Shown: positions 15,344 to 25,489 of the stretch, piece after piece
Layout of the letters: each line of letters begins with the position of its first letter
Numbering within the stretch: position 1 is the stretch's first letter
DNA from: Bythopirellula sp.
GTDB taxonomy: Bacteria; Planctomycetota; Planctomycetia; Pirellulales; Lacipirellulaceae
DNA length: 64,000 nt
NCBI GenBank assembly: GCA_028285205.1
Contig: JANQQA010000122.1
Location: 1 to 64,000, forward strand
Reading direction: 5' to 3'
Position numbers and translations under genes: made by a program
Notes under the pieces: generated by a model
The model's database searches: none
Seen by the model: only the letters and a program-made list of their open reading frames with translations
What the model was told of the DNA's origin: nothing

Positions 15344-16618
15344 ATGGCCATTCATGAGAAGCTGAAAGCAGTGACGCCCAAGGTTGCGACCTTTACGCTC
15401 CTCATCGTGGCCTCGGTGGCCGCGTATGCACTCTACAGCAGGTACATGGAGCGACCGTGGACCCGCGATGGCCAAGTGCGAGCAGATGTCGTGAAGATTG
15501 CTCCTCGCGTAAACGGTTACCTGGTGAAAGTCGCTATTCGCGACAATCAATTCGTCCGTGCCGGTGACTTGCTATTTCAGATTGATCCTCAGTCCTACCA
15601 GCTGGCGGTCGATCAGGCCAAGGTGCAGTTGGATCAGGCTCGCGAGGACGTGGCATCGCTAGAGGCAGCCGTGCGAGTCGCGGAAGCAACCGTCGAACAA
15701 AGAAGCGCGGCTGTTGAATCTGCCCAAGGCAAGATTGACGAGGCCCAGGCCGGTATCGAATCGGCCAAAGCTGCCGTGAAAGAAGCCGATGCGTCTGTTC
15801 TCGCAGCGAAGGCTTACGTAACTCAGATCGAAGCCAGTTTGGAGGAAGCGAAGCGAGAAGCTGCCCGTGCCAAACGCCTCGCCAATAAAACGGCCGGCTC
15901 CGTAGAAATCGCTGAAGCCAAGGCCGCTGCTGTAAAAGCTTACACAGCACAACTCGATAATGCGAAAGCAGGACTCCTGCAGGCTCAAGCGACCCTAGAA
16001 AAAACACAGGCCTCCAAAAGCGAGGCTGATGCAACAGCAGTCATAGCCCAGCACGGATTGATTGAGGCACAGGCCGCCGTAACCACAGCCCAGGCGGATC
16101 GAGATCAGTCGATAGCGAATCTGGGCAATAAAGGCGAGGCGAACGTTCGGATACGGCAGGCCAAAGTCGCGCTGCAGCAGGCAGAGCTCGATCTCAGTTG
16201 GACTTCGATCTACGCTCCGGCGGACGGGTACATCACGAACATGAGTTTGCTCAACAGCACTTTTGTCTCTGCCGGTACGCCCTTTGCTTTATTCGTGGAC
16301 AGTTCTTCGTTCCGCATCGACGCCTATTTTCAAGAGACCAAACTCAGGAATGTGCAACCTGGTGATCGAGCGATCGTTACTCTCATGGGTTTTCACGATC
16401 AACCGCTCGAAGGTGAAGTCGAAAGCATCGGCTATGCGATCAATCCTCCCAATCTCGCCGCCACTGATGGGCCCGAAAACCTGGTGCCTCAGATTCAGCC
16501 AACCTTTGAGTGGATCCGACTTGCACAACGAGTTCCAGTGCGAATCCGACTGAAAGACATTCCCAAAGGCCTGCAACTCGTCTCTGGCACCACTGCCTCG
16601 ATCGCGATTGAGAAGTGA
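15344..16618 (+). CDS. HlyD/EmrA/AaeA-type membrane-fusion protein
   Basis: Periplasmic adaptor that joins the inner-membrane exporter to the outer-membrane factor. The protein has 424 residues. One membrane anchor (about 14-30) is followed by a biotinyl-lipoyl half-motif (IAPRVNGYLVKVAIRDNQFV). A very long Ala/Glu/Lys-rich alpha-hairpin covers about 85-265, and the second lipoyl half is LSWTSIYAPADGYITN. The beta-barrel domain follows, with VDSSSFRIDAYFQETKL. The hairpin is longer than in typical AaeA proteins. It ends 4 nt before the FUSC gene, so coupling is likely. Confidence 0.9.
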   Translation: MAIHEKLKAVTPKVATFTLLIVASVAAYALYSRYMERPWTRDGQVRADVVKIAPRVNGYLVKVAIRDNQFVRAGDLLFQIDPQSYQLAVDQAKVQLDQAREDVASLEAAVRVAEATVEQRSAAVESAQGKIDEAQAGIESAKAAVKEADASVLAAKAYVTQIEASLEEAKREAARAKRLANKTAGSVEIAEAKAAAVKAYTAQLDNAKAGLLQAQATLEKTQASKSEADATAVIAQHGLIEAQAAVTTAQADRDQSIANLGNKGEANVRIRQAKVALQQAELDLSWTSIYAPADGYITNMSLLNSTFVSAGTPFALFVDSSSFRIDAYFQETKLRNVQPGDRAIVTLMGFHDQPLEGEVESIGYAINPPNLAATDGPENLVPQIQPTFEWIRLAQRVPVRIRLKDIPKGLQLVSGTTASIAIEK

Positions 16619-16622
16619 GGTC

Positions 16623-18206
16623 ATGCCGACAGCCACTCCAGCCCAGAAGAGAAATCCACCCTCGATTGCTCTTTTTCAACTACGCCAGGCATTCAAGTTA
16701 GCCTTGAGTTTGGTGCTGTTCTATTGGCTTGCCCTGACGACGAATTGGGATGTTCCGATCTATGGAGCGCTGGCGATCTCGCTGATAAGTATGGACACGA
16801 CTGGCGCGACCATCGAGAAAGGCATTATGCGCTTTCTCGGTACGACCGTCGGTGTGGCCGTGGGACTTGTCGTACTAGCGCTGTTCAATTACGACCGTTG
16901 GGCGACGATGGTCGTTTTCTCGATTTATCTTGCGATCGTAGGCTACTTCATGCAAGCCAGCCGCTACAAATACGCGTGGTTTGTCGGCGCGTTTGTTCCA
17001 CTTGTCGTTTGGGCCGACAACTATCCAAATTTTGAATCGGCATTCTACTTTGGCGTTTTTCGTTACCTGGAGACAACGGTTGGCATTCTCATCTACACCG
17101 TCGTCGATCTTGTGTTCTGGCCTCGAATCGCGGGAGACCAACTCCAGGAACAAGGTATAGAGTTCTGGACTAGCACGCGCAATCTCATCCTAAGCATTCA
17201 GCGGAGATCTTCTGGAGAGAACGAACGGACTGAGGATGCGAGTCTTGCTGCAGGCGTAGCTGCCAAACTAAACCAATTAACATCGACACTTGACGCCGCC
17301 TATATCGACTCTCTGGACATCCGGGAAAAGGCAGCTCAATGGAAAGCGTGGCGACTACATGCGGGCAGACTTGTGGATGCACTAGTTGCCTGGGAGGCGG
17401 CAACGGAGACTTCTCACGAACCAGAGCAATCGATCGAATCTTCGTCGCTCGAGGTGCAGATTGATCGAATCGGAAGGCGTATTGAACGACTTGCCGCTCT
17501 ATGGCAACAAGATGGCAACGATCAATTTGTATCCGGTCGCGAGGATACCGAGAATCTCGCGCCACTGGAGTTGGATAGGATTACAAACCGATCGGAAGCA
17601 GAACACTTAGCAATACTCGATGAAGCAACTCTTGAGCTGGAAGCAATCCAGAGAGAGATTCTCGGCTGGGATAGCAATCCTGTCGCGGACGTGTCGCCGC
17701 AATGTGCGCACTTTGCGCGACTCTTCGGTTGGGATTCTACGCGACTGGTACAAGCCATGTTTCCGCCGCTATCGTTTATTGCCGGATTCGTATTTTGGAT
17801 CTGGATGAATCCTCCAGCTGGCCCCAAAGTGCCGTTCTTTACCGGCAATTATGCACTCATTCTATTGCGAACGCCCATGAATCTACCGTCGGCAGTGTTG
17901 CTCATGCTGCTTATTACTTTTCTGGTCGTAGCGCCCATCTATTGGCTCGTGATGCCCGCCCTCTCAACAGGCGTGGAACTTCTTACACTCATCTTCACTT
18001 ATTCGATGGTCTTCGGTTTTATTGGCGGTCGATCACCTGCCGTGAAGACATTCGCGCTGCTCATGTTCTTTGCGATGACCGGCATCAGCAATCAGCAGTC
18101 CTACTCTTTTAATGGCATGGTCGACGGTGGGATGATGATGCTAATAGCGGGTATCATCACAACTGGGGTTTACGGCGTTTTCCAAACCTCGGGTTCAGAA
18201 CAATAG
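16623..18206 (+). CDS. FUSC/AaeB-like inner-membrane exporter
   Basis: This is a 527-residue inner-membrane component of an aromatic-acid-type efflux system. An N-terminal block of about six helices (about 25-170) and a C-terminal block (about 385-520) flank a soluble domain of about 200 residues, the layout of FUSC proteins. Typical pieces are MDTTGATIEKGIMRFLGTTVG (a conserved loop) and FLVVAPIYWLVMPALSTGVE. ATG 16623 has GAGG 5 nt upstream and lies 4 nt after the HlyD stop. The exported substrate is not evident from sequence; aromatic acids are the family precedent. Confidence 0.88.
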   Translation: MPTATPAQKRNPPSIALFQLRQAFKLALSLVLFYWLALTTNWDVPIYGALAISLISMDTTGATIEKGIMRFLGTTVGVAVGLVVLALFNYDRWATMVVFSIYLAIVGYFMQASRYKYAWFVGAFVPLVVWADNYPNFESAFYFGVFRYLETTVGILIYTVVDLVFWPRIAGDQLQEQGIEFWTSTRNLILSIQRRSSGENERTEDASLAAGVAAKLNQLTSTLDAAYIDSLDIREKAAQWKAWRLHAGRLVDALVAWEAATETSHEPEQSIESSSLEVQIDRIGRRIERLAALWQQDGNDQFVSGREDTENLAPLELDRITNRSEAEHLAILDEATLELEAIQREILGWDSNPVADVSPQCAHFARLFGWDSTRLVQAMFPPLSFIAGFVFWIWMNPPAGPKVPFFTGNYALILLRTPMNLPSAVLLMLLITFLVVAPIYWLVMPALSTGVELLTLIFTYSMVFGFIGGRSPAVKTFALLMFFAMTGISNQQSYSFNGMVDGGMMMLIAGIITTGVYGVFQTSGSEQ

Positions 18207-18413
18207 CAAGGCGCCACCCGCGGAACGGAACGCATCGCAGGTGTGCGATTCGTCAAACGTGTCAGTAGCGTCTGCCGATTCCCAACCGCAATTCCAACGC
18301 GAAGTGCTGAGACTTGAGAAGCTTGCTAAGCACCGAGAGCTCGACGCCCAGCGCCCAAGACCGACGTTGCGAGCCGGCTTAAATCAGAGGCGGAAGTTCC
18401 GCAAGCGGGCCAG

Positions 18414-21287
18414 CTACCGGCACCTACGCGACTTGGTCAGCATGGCTACAGCAATGGCCGTGACCAATAGTCGAACAGCACTCGGTTCAGGGACCTGCCA
18501 TACGTTGATGATGGTTCCCGAGCGAACGCCAGACCATGTGAAATCTAATCGAGAGCCATCGGGCAGTAAGGCGGAGTAGAGGGGGCTGTGCTCCGTGCGG
18601 AATGTAAGTGGCGCACCTGGTTGAAACATAGCTGGCACACCATCTATCAGGAAGTCGGTAACTGTCAGGTTCATCGTACCATAAGGAGCTGAAATGCCGT
18701 CGATGGTGCCGCCTGAGATGTTCAGGACGCTAGCATGGGTGCGCATGTATAGGAAACCAATGCTCCCTCCGCTGATGTTCAAGACGCCGTCGCGGGTGAC
18801 GCCAACCGCATCGATTCGTCCGCCTGTGATGCTCACTGTGGCGCCAGAATACGCCAAGAGATTCTTGACGTCGCCGTCTGCGACGTGAACTTTGCTACCG
18901 ACGCGAACACCGAGATTGGAATCGACGGTTCCACCAGTGATGTCCATGTCGGTTGCAACCAGTTGCATATCGGCACCGACTGTTCCGCCATTCACAACCA
19001 ACGTCCCGCCGATCGCGGCAAAGTTTCGTGGCAGGCTGCCGCCCGGTTGGAGCGTCAGTGTCTGCCCCGCCCTCAGCCCATTAGGCGATGGTGAAATTGC
19101 GTCGACGACGATGGGCGAGAGGTCGATCTCAGGTAGCGGCGCGCTGATCAGGTTGGCGTGTGCGATTCGGTCAGGTAGCCGCGGATCAGGGAACCGACTG
19201 GCGAACACAAACGTTGTGCCGTCCGCCAAAGTCCCGGAGAAGACGTCTTCGCTCAGGTCAAGATTGGGAAGTGTATCCTGCGTGTACGGTTCGCCGTTGA
19301 GCAAAAACTCTCCGCCGAATAGGTTGAACGTTGCCTCCGGATCAACTCGGAACGCGGTACCGATGCTGCCACCGGAGAGATTCAGAGTGCTACCCAATCC
19401 GACGGTGAACGATCCGCCCACGCTCCCGCCGGTGATGTTGACGGTACTGCCGACGCCTGCTTGAAAGTGGTTGCCAACGCTTCCTCCCGAGATGTTCACG
19501 GTGCTACCGAACAACGCACCAGTGGCGTCGCCGACCTGCCCTGCAGTGATGTTCGTGACTCCGCCTGCTAGTCTGAGGCTGTCGCCAACAGTTCCGCCAT
19601 TGATGTTCAGTGTGGCGTCGACAGATTCAAAATTCTCTGGCAATGTACCGTCGCCTTGCAGCGTCAGCATCTGTCCTGCTCGCAATCCCGTGGGGCTGCG
19701 GTCGTCTGCCTGACTCACCAGGATTGGATTGAGGTCTTTCGCGGGCAGCGGCGCGCTGATGAGCCTGACATCCCTCAGCCGGTCAAATGTGCGAGATCCA
19801 GAACTAAACACAAAGGGCGAACCATCTTGGAACGTGCCGGTGAAGGTGTCATTTGACCCTAACGTGATCGAATCGTCCGTGTAAGACGCGCCGTTAAGCT
19901 GAAACTCTCCGCCAGCAAAACTAACGTCGCTCCAGTTCGATTCGGCATTGAATCCGTTTCCAATGCTTCCACCGGACACGCTCACCGAAGCGCCGCTGCG
20001 GATGTGCCAGGGGCCAGCGACGCGACCTCCAGAAACCGTGGTCGTACTGCCGTCAAAGACCTGCAAGCCGCCGACCGTTCCTCCCGACATATCTAGGCGG
20101 CTGCCGGGCAGCAAGTGGAAGTTGTGATCGATAGAGCCAGAGCGGAGGTGCACTTCGGATTGGTAGGCATCCACCGTGTCACCAACATGGCCTCCCTCCA
20201 CAACGAGCATCGCACCAACGACCGCGGTCCCGGCGTTCAGCGTGCCGCCATCGTTGAGCGTCAGCGATTGGCCGCGACGCAGACCGTTGGGAGCGGGCGC
20301 GGAGCTGCCATCGACGACGATGGGGGTCGTGTCCGCCGTTGGTAACGGAGATGAGACGAGCTTGACGCCGGTAAGTTGGTCGCCTTGATATTGCGAGAAT
20401 ACAAAGGGAGTGCCGTCTGCGAAGGTACCACTGAAGATGAACTGTCCACTTGCGGGAAAAGTGATGATGTCACCAGTGTTGCGGCTGCCGTTTAATGTGA
20501 ATTCGCCTCCCGTGAAAGTCGTGCCAGCGGTGCCGACAAACCGCCGACCGATCGTTCCGCCCGAGGCGTTTAGCGTGCCGGCTGCACGATCCGTGTAAAT
20601 CAATCGTCCGCCAGTCAGATTGAGCGTACTACCGACCCCAATGGAATAGCTCTGCAAAGTGCCGCCGGAAACGTTGATCGTGCTACCGTTAGAGGCTTCC
20701 ATCTTGCCGACCGTACCACCGGACACGTCTGCCACGCTACCGGAGAGAAAGAGCGATCTGCCCACACTGCCCCCAGAGATGTGGACCGTGCTGTCCGTAG
20801 CTCGACTACTGAAGGGAATGATTCCGCTTGTCACGTTGAGCGTACTACCTTCCTGTACTTCAACGAAGTCCGTGGTTCCTCCGGCAAGATTAATGGTGCT
20901 GCCGATGCCAGCAAGCAGGTTGGTGACCGCACCACCTTCACGAACATTGAGCGTCAGATTTTCGACTCTGTTGAACGCATTGATCGGACCGACTACTTGC
21001 CCGCCGGAGTTGATGTTGGCCGTGGCACCGCCAAAGTCGAACGGCTGATTCGATTCCCGGTCGCTGACCGGCCCCAGGACTCCGCCGGCTTCGATCTCAA
21101 AAACCGTATCGGGCGCGAGGTCAAAATCCTGACCAAGAAACGTCCCAGCGGTGAGTTCGGTATCGGTGAGTGTCTGACCCGCGTTGACCAGCACCTGCGT
21201 CTGTTGTGCGAGAATCGCAAGAGGCTGCCAACCAGCGATTGCCATCAGCCAAGCGAGAACACTGATGCGACTGAGGGAGTGTTGCAT
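18414..21287 (-). CDS. Large secreted repeat protein with PEP-CTERM sorting signal
   Basis: The 957-residue protein starts with a signal peptide (MQHSLSRISVLAWLMAIAGW). Short beta-type repeats of the pattern GSTxNxSGGxxG dominate, as in beta-helix proteins. They are grouped in four larger modules, each ending with an LNG element, FSGTFADGTPFVFS and ISAPLP (modules end near 315, 520, 735 and 930). The C-terminus (VPEPSAVRLLVTAIAVAML then RRCR) is a PEP-CTERM signal, so it is probably processed by an exosortase and placed at the cell surface or in the matrix. ATG 21287 has GGGGAGGG about 9 nt upstream. The ligand or partner is unknown. Confidence 0.85.
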   Translation of the reverse strand: MQHSLSRISVLAWLMAIAGWQPLAILAQQTQVLVNAGQTLTDTELTAGTFLGQDFDLAPDTVFEIEAGGVLGPVSDRESNQPFDFGGATANINSGGQVVGPINAFNRVENLTLNVREGGAVTNLLAGIGSTINLAGGTTDFVEVQEGSTLNVTSGIIPFSSRATDSTVHISGGSVGRSLFLSGSVADVSGGTVGKMEASNGSTINVSGGTLQSYSIGVGSTLNLTGGRLIYTDRAAGTLNASGGTIGRRFVGTAGTTFTGGEFTLNGSRNTGDIITFPASGQFIFSGTFADGTPFVFSQYQGDQLTGVKLVSSPLPTADTTPIVVDGSSAPAPNGLRRGQSLTLNDGGTLNAGTAVVGAMLVVEGGHVGDTVDAYQSEVHLRSGSIDHNFHLLPGSRLDMSGGTVGGLQVFDGSTTTVSGGRVAGPWHIRSGASVSVSGGSIGNGFNAESNWSDVSFAGGEFQLNGASYTDDSITLGSNDTFTGTFQDGSPFVFSSGSRTFDRLRDVRLISAPLPAKDLNPILVSQADDRSPTGLRAGQMLTLQGDGTLPENFESVDATLNINGGTVGDSLRLAGGVTNITAGQVGDATGALFGSTVNISGGSVGNHFQAGVGSTVNITGGSVGGSFTVGLGSTLNLSGGSIGTAFRVDPEATFNLFGGEFLLNGEPYTQDTLPNLDLSEDVFSGTLADGTTFVFASRFPDPRLPDRIAHANLISAPLPEIDLSPIVVDAISPSPNGLRAGQTLTLQPGGSLPRNFAAIGGTLVVNGGTVGADMQLVATDMDITGGTVDSNLGVRVGSKVHVADGDVKNLLAYSGATVSITGGRIDAVGVTRDGVLNISGGSIGFLYMRTHASVLNISGGTIDGISAPYGTMNLTVTDFLIDGVPAMFQPGAPLTFRTEHSPLYSALLPDGSRLDFTWSGVRSGTIINVWQVPEPSAVRLLVTAIAVAMLTKSRRCR

Positions 21288-21990
21288 TGTCTGAGACCCT
21301 CCCCTCCCCCGGCTTTTGTTGGCGGCAGATTCTGATTGATATCGCGCGATTCTCATACTGCGTACACAACAGTCCCCTTATACCGAAATGGGACGGCCAA
21401 GCCCCTCAGTGGTGGCCGCAATAGCCACCGCAAATCCTTGCCCGTCATGATCTACCGAGGCACGATCGATACCCGCCGACATGGCCAAAAATCGTCGCTG
21501 AAATTGGGCCACCTGTTCGAGTAAACTGGGCTCGGCATCAAACTCTGCCGTATGCGCTCTTTGACAATCTGGATGACACACTTTACCGACTTTTTGGAAA
21601 TGGGAGTCGCGTGCGCAACTTATGCCTCGGCAGCGGGTTACGCACGCCCGGGCGGCGAATATTAAGACACTTTCGTATCCGTCTGTCCCAATATTCCCGC
21701 AGGTTGCGGACATCGAGCCCGCGCAAACCCTTGTGGTGAAACGAGTAGCAGCTACGACAACCTGCGCCAGGGCCCTTGTTTTCGGACACGGACGCGGTTT
21801 TCAATCGCGTCGGAGTGTTCGAAAAGCCCCAAGCGGGGGGCCTCTGATGAAACGACGACGATTTTTTTCGAGCTCGTTGTCGGGGTCGGCGACAGCAACT
21901 TGATTTGCGTGTTGATCGAACAGACGGGCCGGCATAGCAGGCTGCCTCGCCGGCGCAGCGATTCAAGACTCAAATCAAGGAGACAGTGCG
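21288..21990. other. Intergenic region between two divergent PEP-CTERM genes
   Basis: About 700 nt. A minus-strand frame of 111 codons (21378-21713) ends in a protein-like stretch but has no family marks or ribosome site, and I do not call it a gene. Near 21784-21815 there is a small cgcgg/tcgcg-type palindrome and a C/G-rich run. The 3' end carries the AAGGAGA ribosome site of the next gene. The promoters must lie here but I cannot place them. Confidence 0.5.
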
Positions 21991-23535
21991 ATGGGGATCA
22001 AGAATCTAGCAAAGTTCATGGTGGTTGCAGGGGGAGCAATGATGGCTGCGGCAATTAGCGCCGAAGCGTCTCCGCCGACGTATTCGGTCGATTTCCAAGG
22101 ACCAACCGCAGTTCCTCCCGGAGGTTCAGGGCCGTTTTCGGCCGCCGACATTTTAGCACCCGGCGGTCCGAGTTTGACGATCCCGGCGGGCTTCGTGGGA
22201 TCCGCCGGTACGCTCGCGATTGGCGGCTTTGGGATCAACTCCGAAGACGAAGTTCGCGAGTTGGACGCACTTTCCTATGGATTGGATGGGCAGTTCTTCC
22301 CGGATGAACTCGTAGCCATTCCGCTGATTCCCGATCGCGAGCAGTTTCGGCAGTCGTGGACGTTCTCGGTCGACGAGTTCGCCGTGGGCAACGGCTTGGG
22401 AATCGGCCCTTCGGTCAGCACCGAAGGTGCCGGTGGTGCGCGTGAAGCGTCGGCCGACATTTACCGATCGCGGACTGGCCCTGGAGGATTTGGGTTGTTG
22501 GGACCAGGCACAAACGTCGGCGTGTTCGATGGCAATGGGGCCGCACCTTTTGGGGGCCCAGGCTTAGACCTGGTTGAACCCAACCCACCGTCCGTCGGCA
22601 GTTTGCCTGACGAAGGCGACAACCTCGACGCTTGGGATTTGGATACACCCGTGTTTCGCAATGAGTTCCCGCAGAACGTCTATTTTTCACTCGACTCCCA
22701 CTTCCCTGAGCCCTTCGAGCCCAGTCCGCCTGTGAATACTGGCACGGCCGTGGCTAACGGCTTTGTGGGTGGCGACGTGTTGGTCAGCGATCTGAGCGGT
22801 TCGGCACCTAGTTTGTTCGCGGACTCACGGTTCCTAGGTCTCAACGGCGGCATGCCCTTCGACTCGGCCAACGATTTGGACGTCGATGACTTGGATGCCC
22901 TGGTGCTATGGAACAACGACAATCCGGAATACGATCCGGTCACGGGACCTTACAGTTGGCTGGAAGGCACCGACATGCTGCTGTTCTCGCTCCGCCGAAA
23001 TTCCGACCTGTTGCAAACACCAACGCTCGACGCACTGGGCTCAGGCATGGAGATCACCGAAGGTGACATTCTCGTGCCAGTGCAAATCAGTGCTACCGAG
23101 TGGGCACCTGGTATTTTCATCAACGCCGAGGCTTTAGGTATCGCGACCGTTCGTTCCGGTGGCGGCAAGTCTTGGGGTGTAAAGAACCCACGCTACGAAG
23201 ATCGTGATATCTGGGACGACGAGTTGGACGCGCTCGACGTCCAGCAAGTTGAGGCGCCGATCCTGGACGCGAACTTCGACAACGATGCGGACGTCGATGG
23301 CATCGACTTCCTGACTTGGCAACAGAATTTCCCGACTGGCTTCGGAGCCACCAATGCCACTGGCGACGCCGACGGCGACGGAGACGTCGATCAAATGGAC
23401 CGTGCGATCTGGCATTCGCAGTACGGCGTGACCCCAGCGCCTCCGATCATGGCGGTTCCCGAGCCGAGCAGTCTGTTGCTGGGACTCTGTGCTTTGACCC
23501 TGATTCCGGCGACTCGAAAGCGCAGTCGCAGCTAG
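21991..23535 (+). CDS. Secreted PEP-CTERM protein with dockerin-like repeat
   Basis: The protein has 514 residues with a signal peptide ending near residue 26. The main body is rich in Gly, Pro, Asp and Leu and has Asp-rich elements (ANDLDVDDLDALVLWN). A dockerin type I-like pair of calcium motifs is near 430-475 (ANFDNDADVDGIDFLTWQ, and DADGDGDVDQMDRAIWHSQY). The PEP-CTERM signal follows (VPEPSSLLLGLCALTL, then a basic tail). ATG 21991 has AAGGAGA 7 nt upstream. Dockerin plus PEP-CTERM is a common planctomycete pairing; the function is unknown. A hairpin at 23564-23603 may end the transcript. Confidence 0.85.
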   Translation: MGIKNLAKFMVVAGGAMMAAAISAEASPPTYSVDFQGPTAVPPGGSGPFSAADILAPGGPSLTIPAGFVGSAGTLAIGGFGINSEDEVRELDALSYGLDGQFFPDELVAIPLIPDREQFRQSWTFSVDEFAVGNGLGIGPSVSTEGAGGAREASADIYRSRTGPGGFGLLGPGTNVGVFDGNGAAPFGGPGLDLVEPNPPSVGSLPDEGDNLDAWDLDTPVFRNEFPQNVYFSLDSHFPEPFEPSPPVNTGTAVANGFVGGDVLVSDLSGSAPSLFADSRFLGLNGGMPFDSANDLDVDDLDALVLWNNDNPEYDPVTGPYSWLEGTDMLLFSLRRNSDLLQTPTLDALGSGMEITEGDILVPVQISATEWAPGIFINAEALGIATVRSGGGKSWGVKNPRYEDRDIWDDELDALDVQQVEAPILDANFDNDADVDGIDFLTWQQNFPTGFGATNATGDADGDGDVDQMDRAIWHSQYGVTPAPPIMAVPEPSSLLLGLCALTLIPATRKRSRS

Positions 23536-23563
23536 TGTTCGCAGCACGAAATGCGAAGTGATG

Positions 23564-23603
23564 GAACAAGGCCTCTCGGTCGGCAAACCGAGGGGTCTTG
23601 TTC
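23564..23603 (+). terminator. Hairpin after the PEP-CTERM gene
   Basis: Arms 23564-23580 (gaacaaggcctctcggt) and 23587-23603 pair over 17 bp with two G-T pairs and a 6-nt loop. It begins 29 nt after the stop at 23535. No T-tract follows, so it is a hairpin-type end or stability element rather than a classical terminator. Confidence 0.55.
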
Positions 23604-23655
23604 AGTTGGACGGCGGCGGAGACGGAGTTCATCGAGACCGATGAAGCCGCACACT

Positions 23656-24249
23656 TTACTCTGGGATTCTGAGCACGAGGCGGGAACCGGATGCATCGTC
23701 GGCAATTTCGCAACCGAGCTGGGTATCGATCTGTGCTTGTTCTTGGACGATGTGAGCGGTGTAGTAGCCCGTCGGCAGGCCGGGAAGCTTTACCGTCTCG
23801 CCGGTAAGACGCACATTACCGCCCTGAATAGAATCACCCTGGTAAGACTGCAAGCCCTCACCGAGGAACGGAGCCGGCGTTAGTGTCACCTTGGCATTGG
23901 CCAGTGGTCGGCCGCCCCTAACAATGGTCACCTGCATCCCAACTATGTCAGACATGGAACCAAGCTTCCCGAAACGTGCCAACACCTCGTCGCGATCAAG
24001 TTGCTGGTCACCGTTGGTGTCGATTCGCTTCGCGCCAGACCGCAGACCGAGGCACGACTGGAGTTCCTCCTGGTCGAGGGCGCCGTCCGAGTTGCCATCG
24101 AGCAATTGGAATGCCGCGTCGGTCGTCGCCGACGCGTCATCGAATGCGCCTATCTGGCTCGTCGGAGCGCTGCCGCATCCGCTGATGGTCGCGATGAGGG
24201 AGAGACAAAACAGGACCGTATACGCTGGCAACTGGAGGCTTAACTTCAT
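23656..24249 (-). CDS. Predicted lipoprotein with two EF-hand-like loops
   Basis: The protein has 197 residues. The signal peptide ends in the lipobox ISGC (Cys25). Two calcium-loop motifs at about 51-62 (DGNSDGALDQEE) and 76-87 (DTNGDQQLDRDE) match EF-hands. The C-terminal half (VGMQVTIVRGGRPLANAKVT to YTAHI) looks like the carboxypeptidase-regulatory beta-sandwich common in planctomycete lipoproteins. It follows the DUF1559 gene by 30 nt on the same strand, a usual planctomycete pairing. Confidence 0.8.
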   Translation of the reverse strand: MKLSLQLPAYTVLFCLSLIATISGCGSAPTSQIGAFDDASATTDAAFQLLDGNSDGALDQEELQSCLGLRSGAKRIDTNGDQQLDRDEVLARFGKLGSMSDIVGMQVTIVRGGRPLANAKVTLTPAPFLGEGLQSYQGDSIQGGNVRLTGETVKLPGLPTGYYTAHIVQEQAQIDTQLGCEIADDASGSRLVLRIPE

Positions 24250-24279
24250 GTAGGTGTTTTCGCTCGATAATTAGCGAGG

Positions 24280-25365
24280 TTATCTTCCGGTGAAAGGCAC
24301 TTGAATACGCGAGGCGCCCTCATCGTTACGGCGGAACTGAAGCTCAAGCGCCTCCATGTCCACGTCATAGGCAATCGATTGAACCGATCCATCGCAAAAT
24401 ACTACGTTAAACACACTTGGGTGTGCACTACCGAAACGAACCGCGCAGGTATCAATATCGTTGAAGGAGTCGGGCTTAGGTTGGTAGTCCAGCCTCGGAG
24501 CGCGGCGAATCGGCTGTCCCGCAGCCGAGTTGACCCAACGGATCACATCCCAATCGTACCCCTGGTACAGGGAGTTGTTGTCCACGCAGGTGTTCAGCCG
24601 GTAGTTGTTGTCGTCGATCAAATCGAAGCGCAGGTACTTTTCGCCTATCATCGCCGTGTTCGACAACCCATCGGGTATTTCGCGGAACTCTACTGGAAAC
24701 CTGGGTTGAAAGACGCCGTCGAGAAAGCTGATCTTTTCCTTGGTATAGCTTTCCCAGCCGCAATCGGGGTAGCTGTCGAGGCAGCTCAAATCAGCGCGTG
24801 GCTCCCAGGTGATACCAATGCCCTCCGGTGGTGCAATCGAGCCTCCATTAGCAGCGTAATCAGTTTTGGCAACGAGATCGTCACCCGGATCGACGCTGTT
24901 GATCGAAGACTCCGGACCATAGGACAGCTCCGGCGAGCGGCGCGAAGGGCAATAGAAAGTGGGGATCGGCGTGGTTTTCTGACGCAACAAGGCGCGCGCT
25001 TTATCAGCCTCGGAGAGCCCAGCACCTATCTGGAACACCGCACCATCTTCCAAAAAAGGCAACAGACTGTAGGCCCAGCCACCTGGTTGTTCCTCGCCCG
25101 CGCCCTGATCGGGATCACCGGTCCACCGGTACGTCCAGCCGGCGGAGGGCAGCGCCCCATGCGTGGATTCATAGTTTACCGCCGACAGGCCGATCTGCTT
25201 GATTTGGTTCTGGCACTGCGACCGACGGGCCGCTTCGCGAGCCGCCTGGACCGCAGGCAACAGCAACGCGACGAGCACGCCAATGATCGCAATTACAACA
25301 AGCAACTCGACCAGCGTAAAACCAGCGGGTCGCCGACGAAGGGGTTTCATGAATTGGTAACGCAT
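24280..25365 (-). CDS. DUF1559 prepilin-like protein
   Basis: The protein has 361 residues. The N-terminus is a type IV pilin-like methylation motif ([20 protein letters not shown]) just after a basic leader, with the prepilin peptidase site between Gly and Phe. The [14 protein letters not shown] continuation is diagnostic of planctomycete DUF1559. A Gly/Asn/Asp-rich C-terminal domain with the [17 protein letters not shown] ending completes the family. ATG 25365 has AGGTG upstream; a second ATG at 25350 is possible. It is the first gene of a pair with the EF-hand lipoprotein. Pseudopilin-like assembly is likely, but the role of the family is not established. Confidence 0.92.
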   Translation of the reverse strand: MRYQFMKPLRRRPAGFTLVELLVVIAIIGVLVALLLPAVQAAREAARRSQCQNQIKQIGLSAVNYESTHGALPSAGWTYRWTGDPDQGAGEEQPGGWAYSLLPFLEDGAVFQIGAGLSEADKARALLRQKTTPIPTFYCPSRRSPELSYGPESSINSVDPGDDLVAKTDYAANGGSIAPPEGIGITWEPRADLSCLDSYPDCGWESYTKEKISFLDGVFQPRFPVEFREIPDGLSNTAMIGEKYLRFDLIDDNNYRLNTCVDNNSLYQGYDWDVIRWVNSAAGQPIRRAPRLDYQPKPDSFNDIDTCAVRFGSAHPSVFNVVFCDGSVQSIAYDVDMEALELQFRRNDEGASRIQVPFTGR

Positions 25366-25489
25366 AAGAGGGCACCTGCGGGGCTGGCCGGAGCTGATAA
25401 GGACCGATCCTCCATTTTACCGACTCGTCGCGTACCGGTCATCCCAAAAACTCTGGCGTCGCAAGTCCAGACACCGCTTGCGGTTCGCA

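Noticed and set aside
18690-20700. Regularly repeated DNA, considered as CRISPR or tandem repeat array
   Set aside because: The repeats are degenerate, in frame, and code for the beta-type protein repeats; no constant repeat with unique spacers of fixed length.
21378-21713. Minus-strand frame of 111 codons in the 700-nt gap
   Set aside because: No ribosome site, no family marks; possible but not supportable as a gene.
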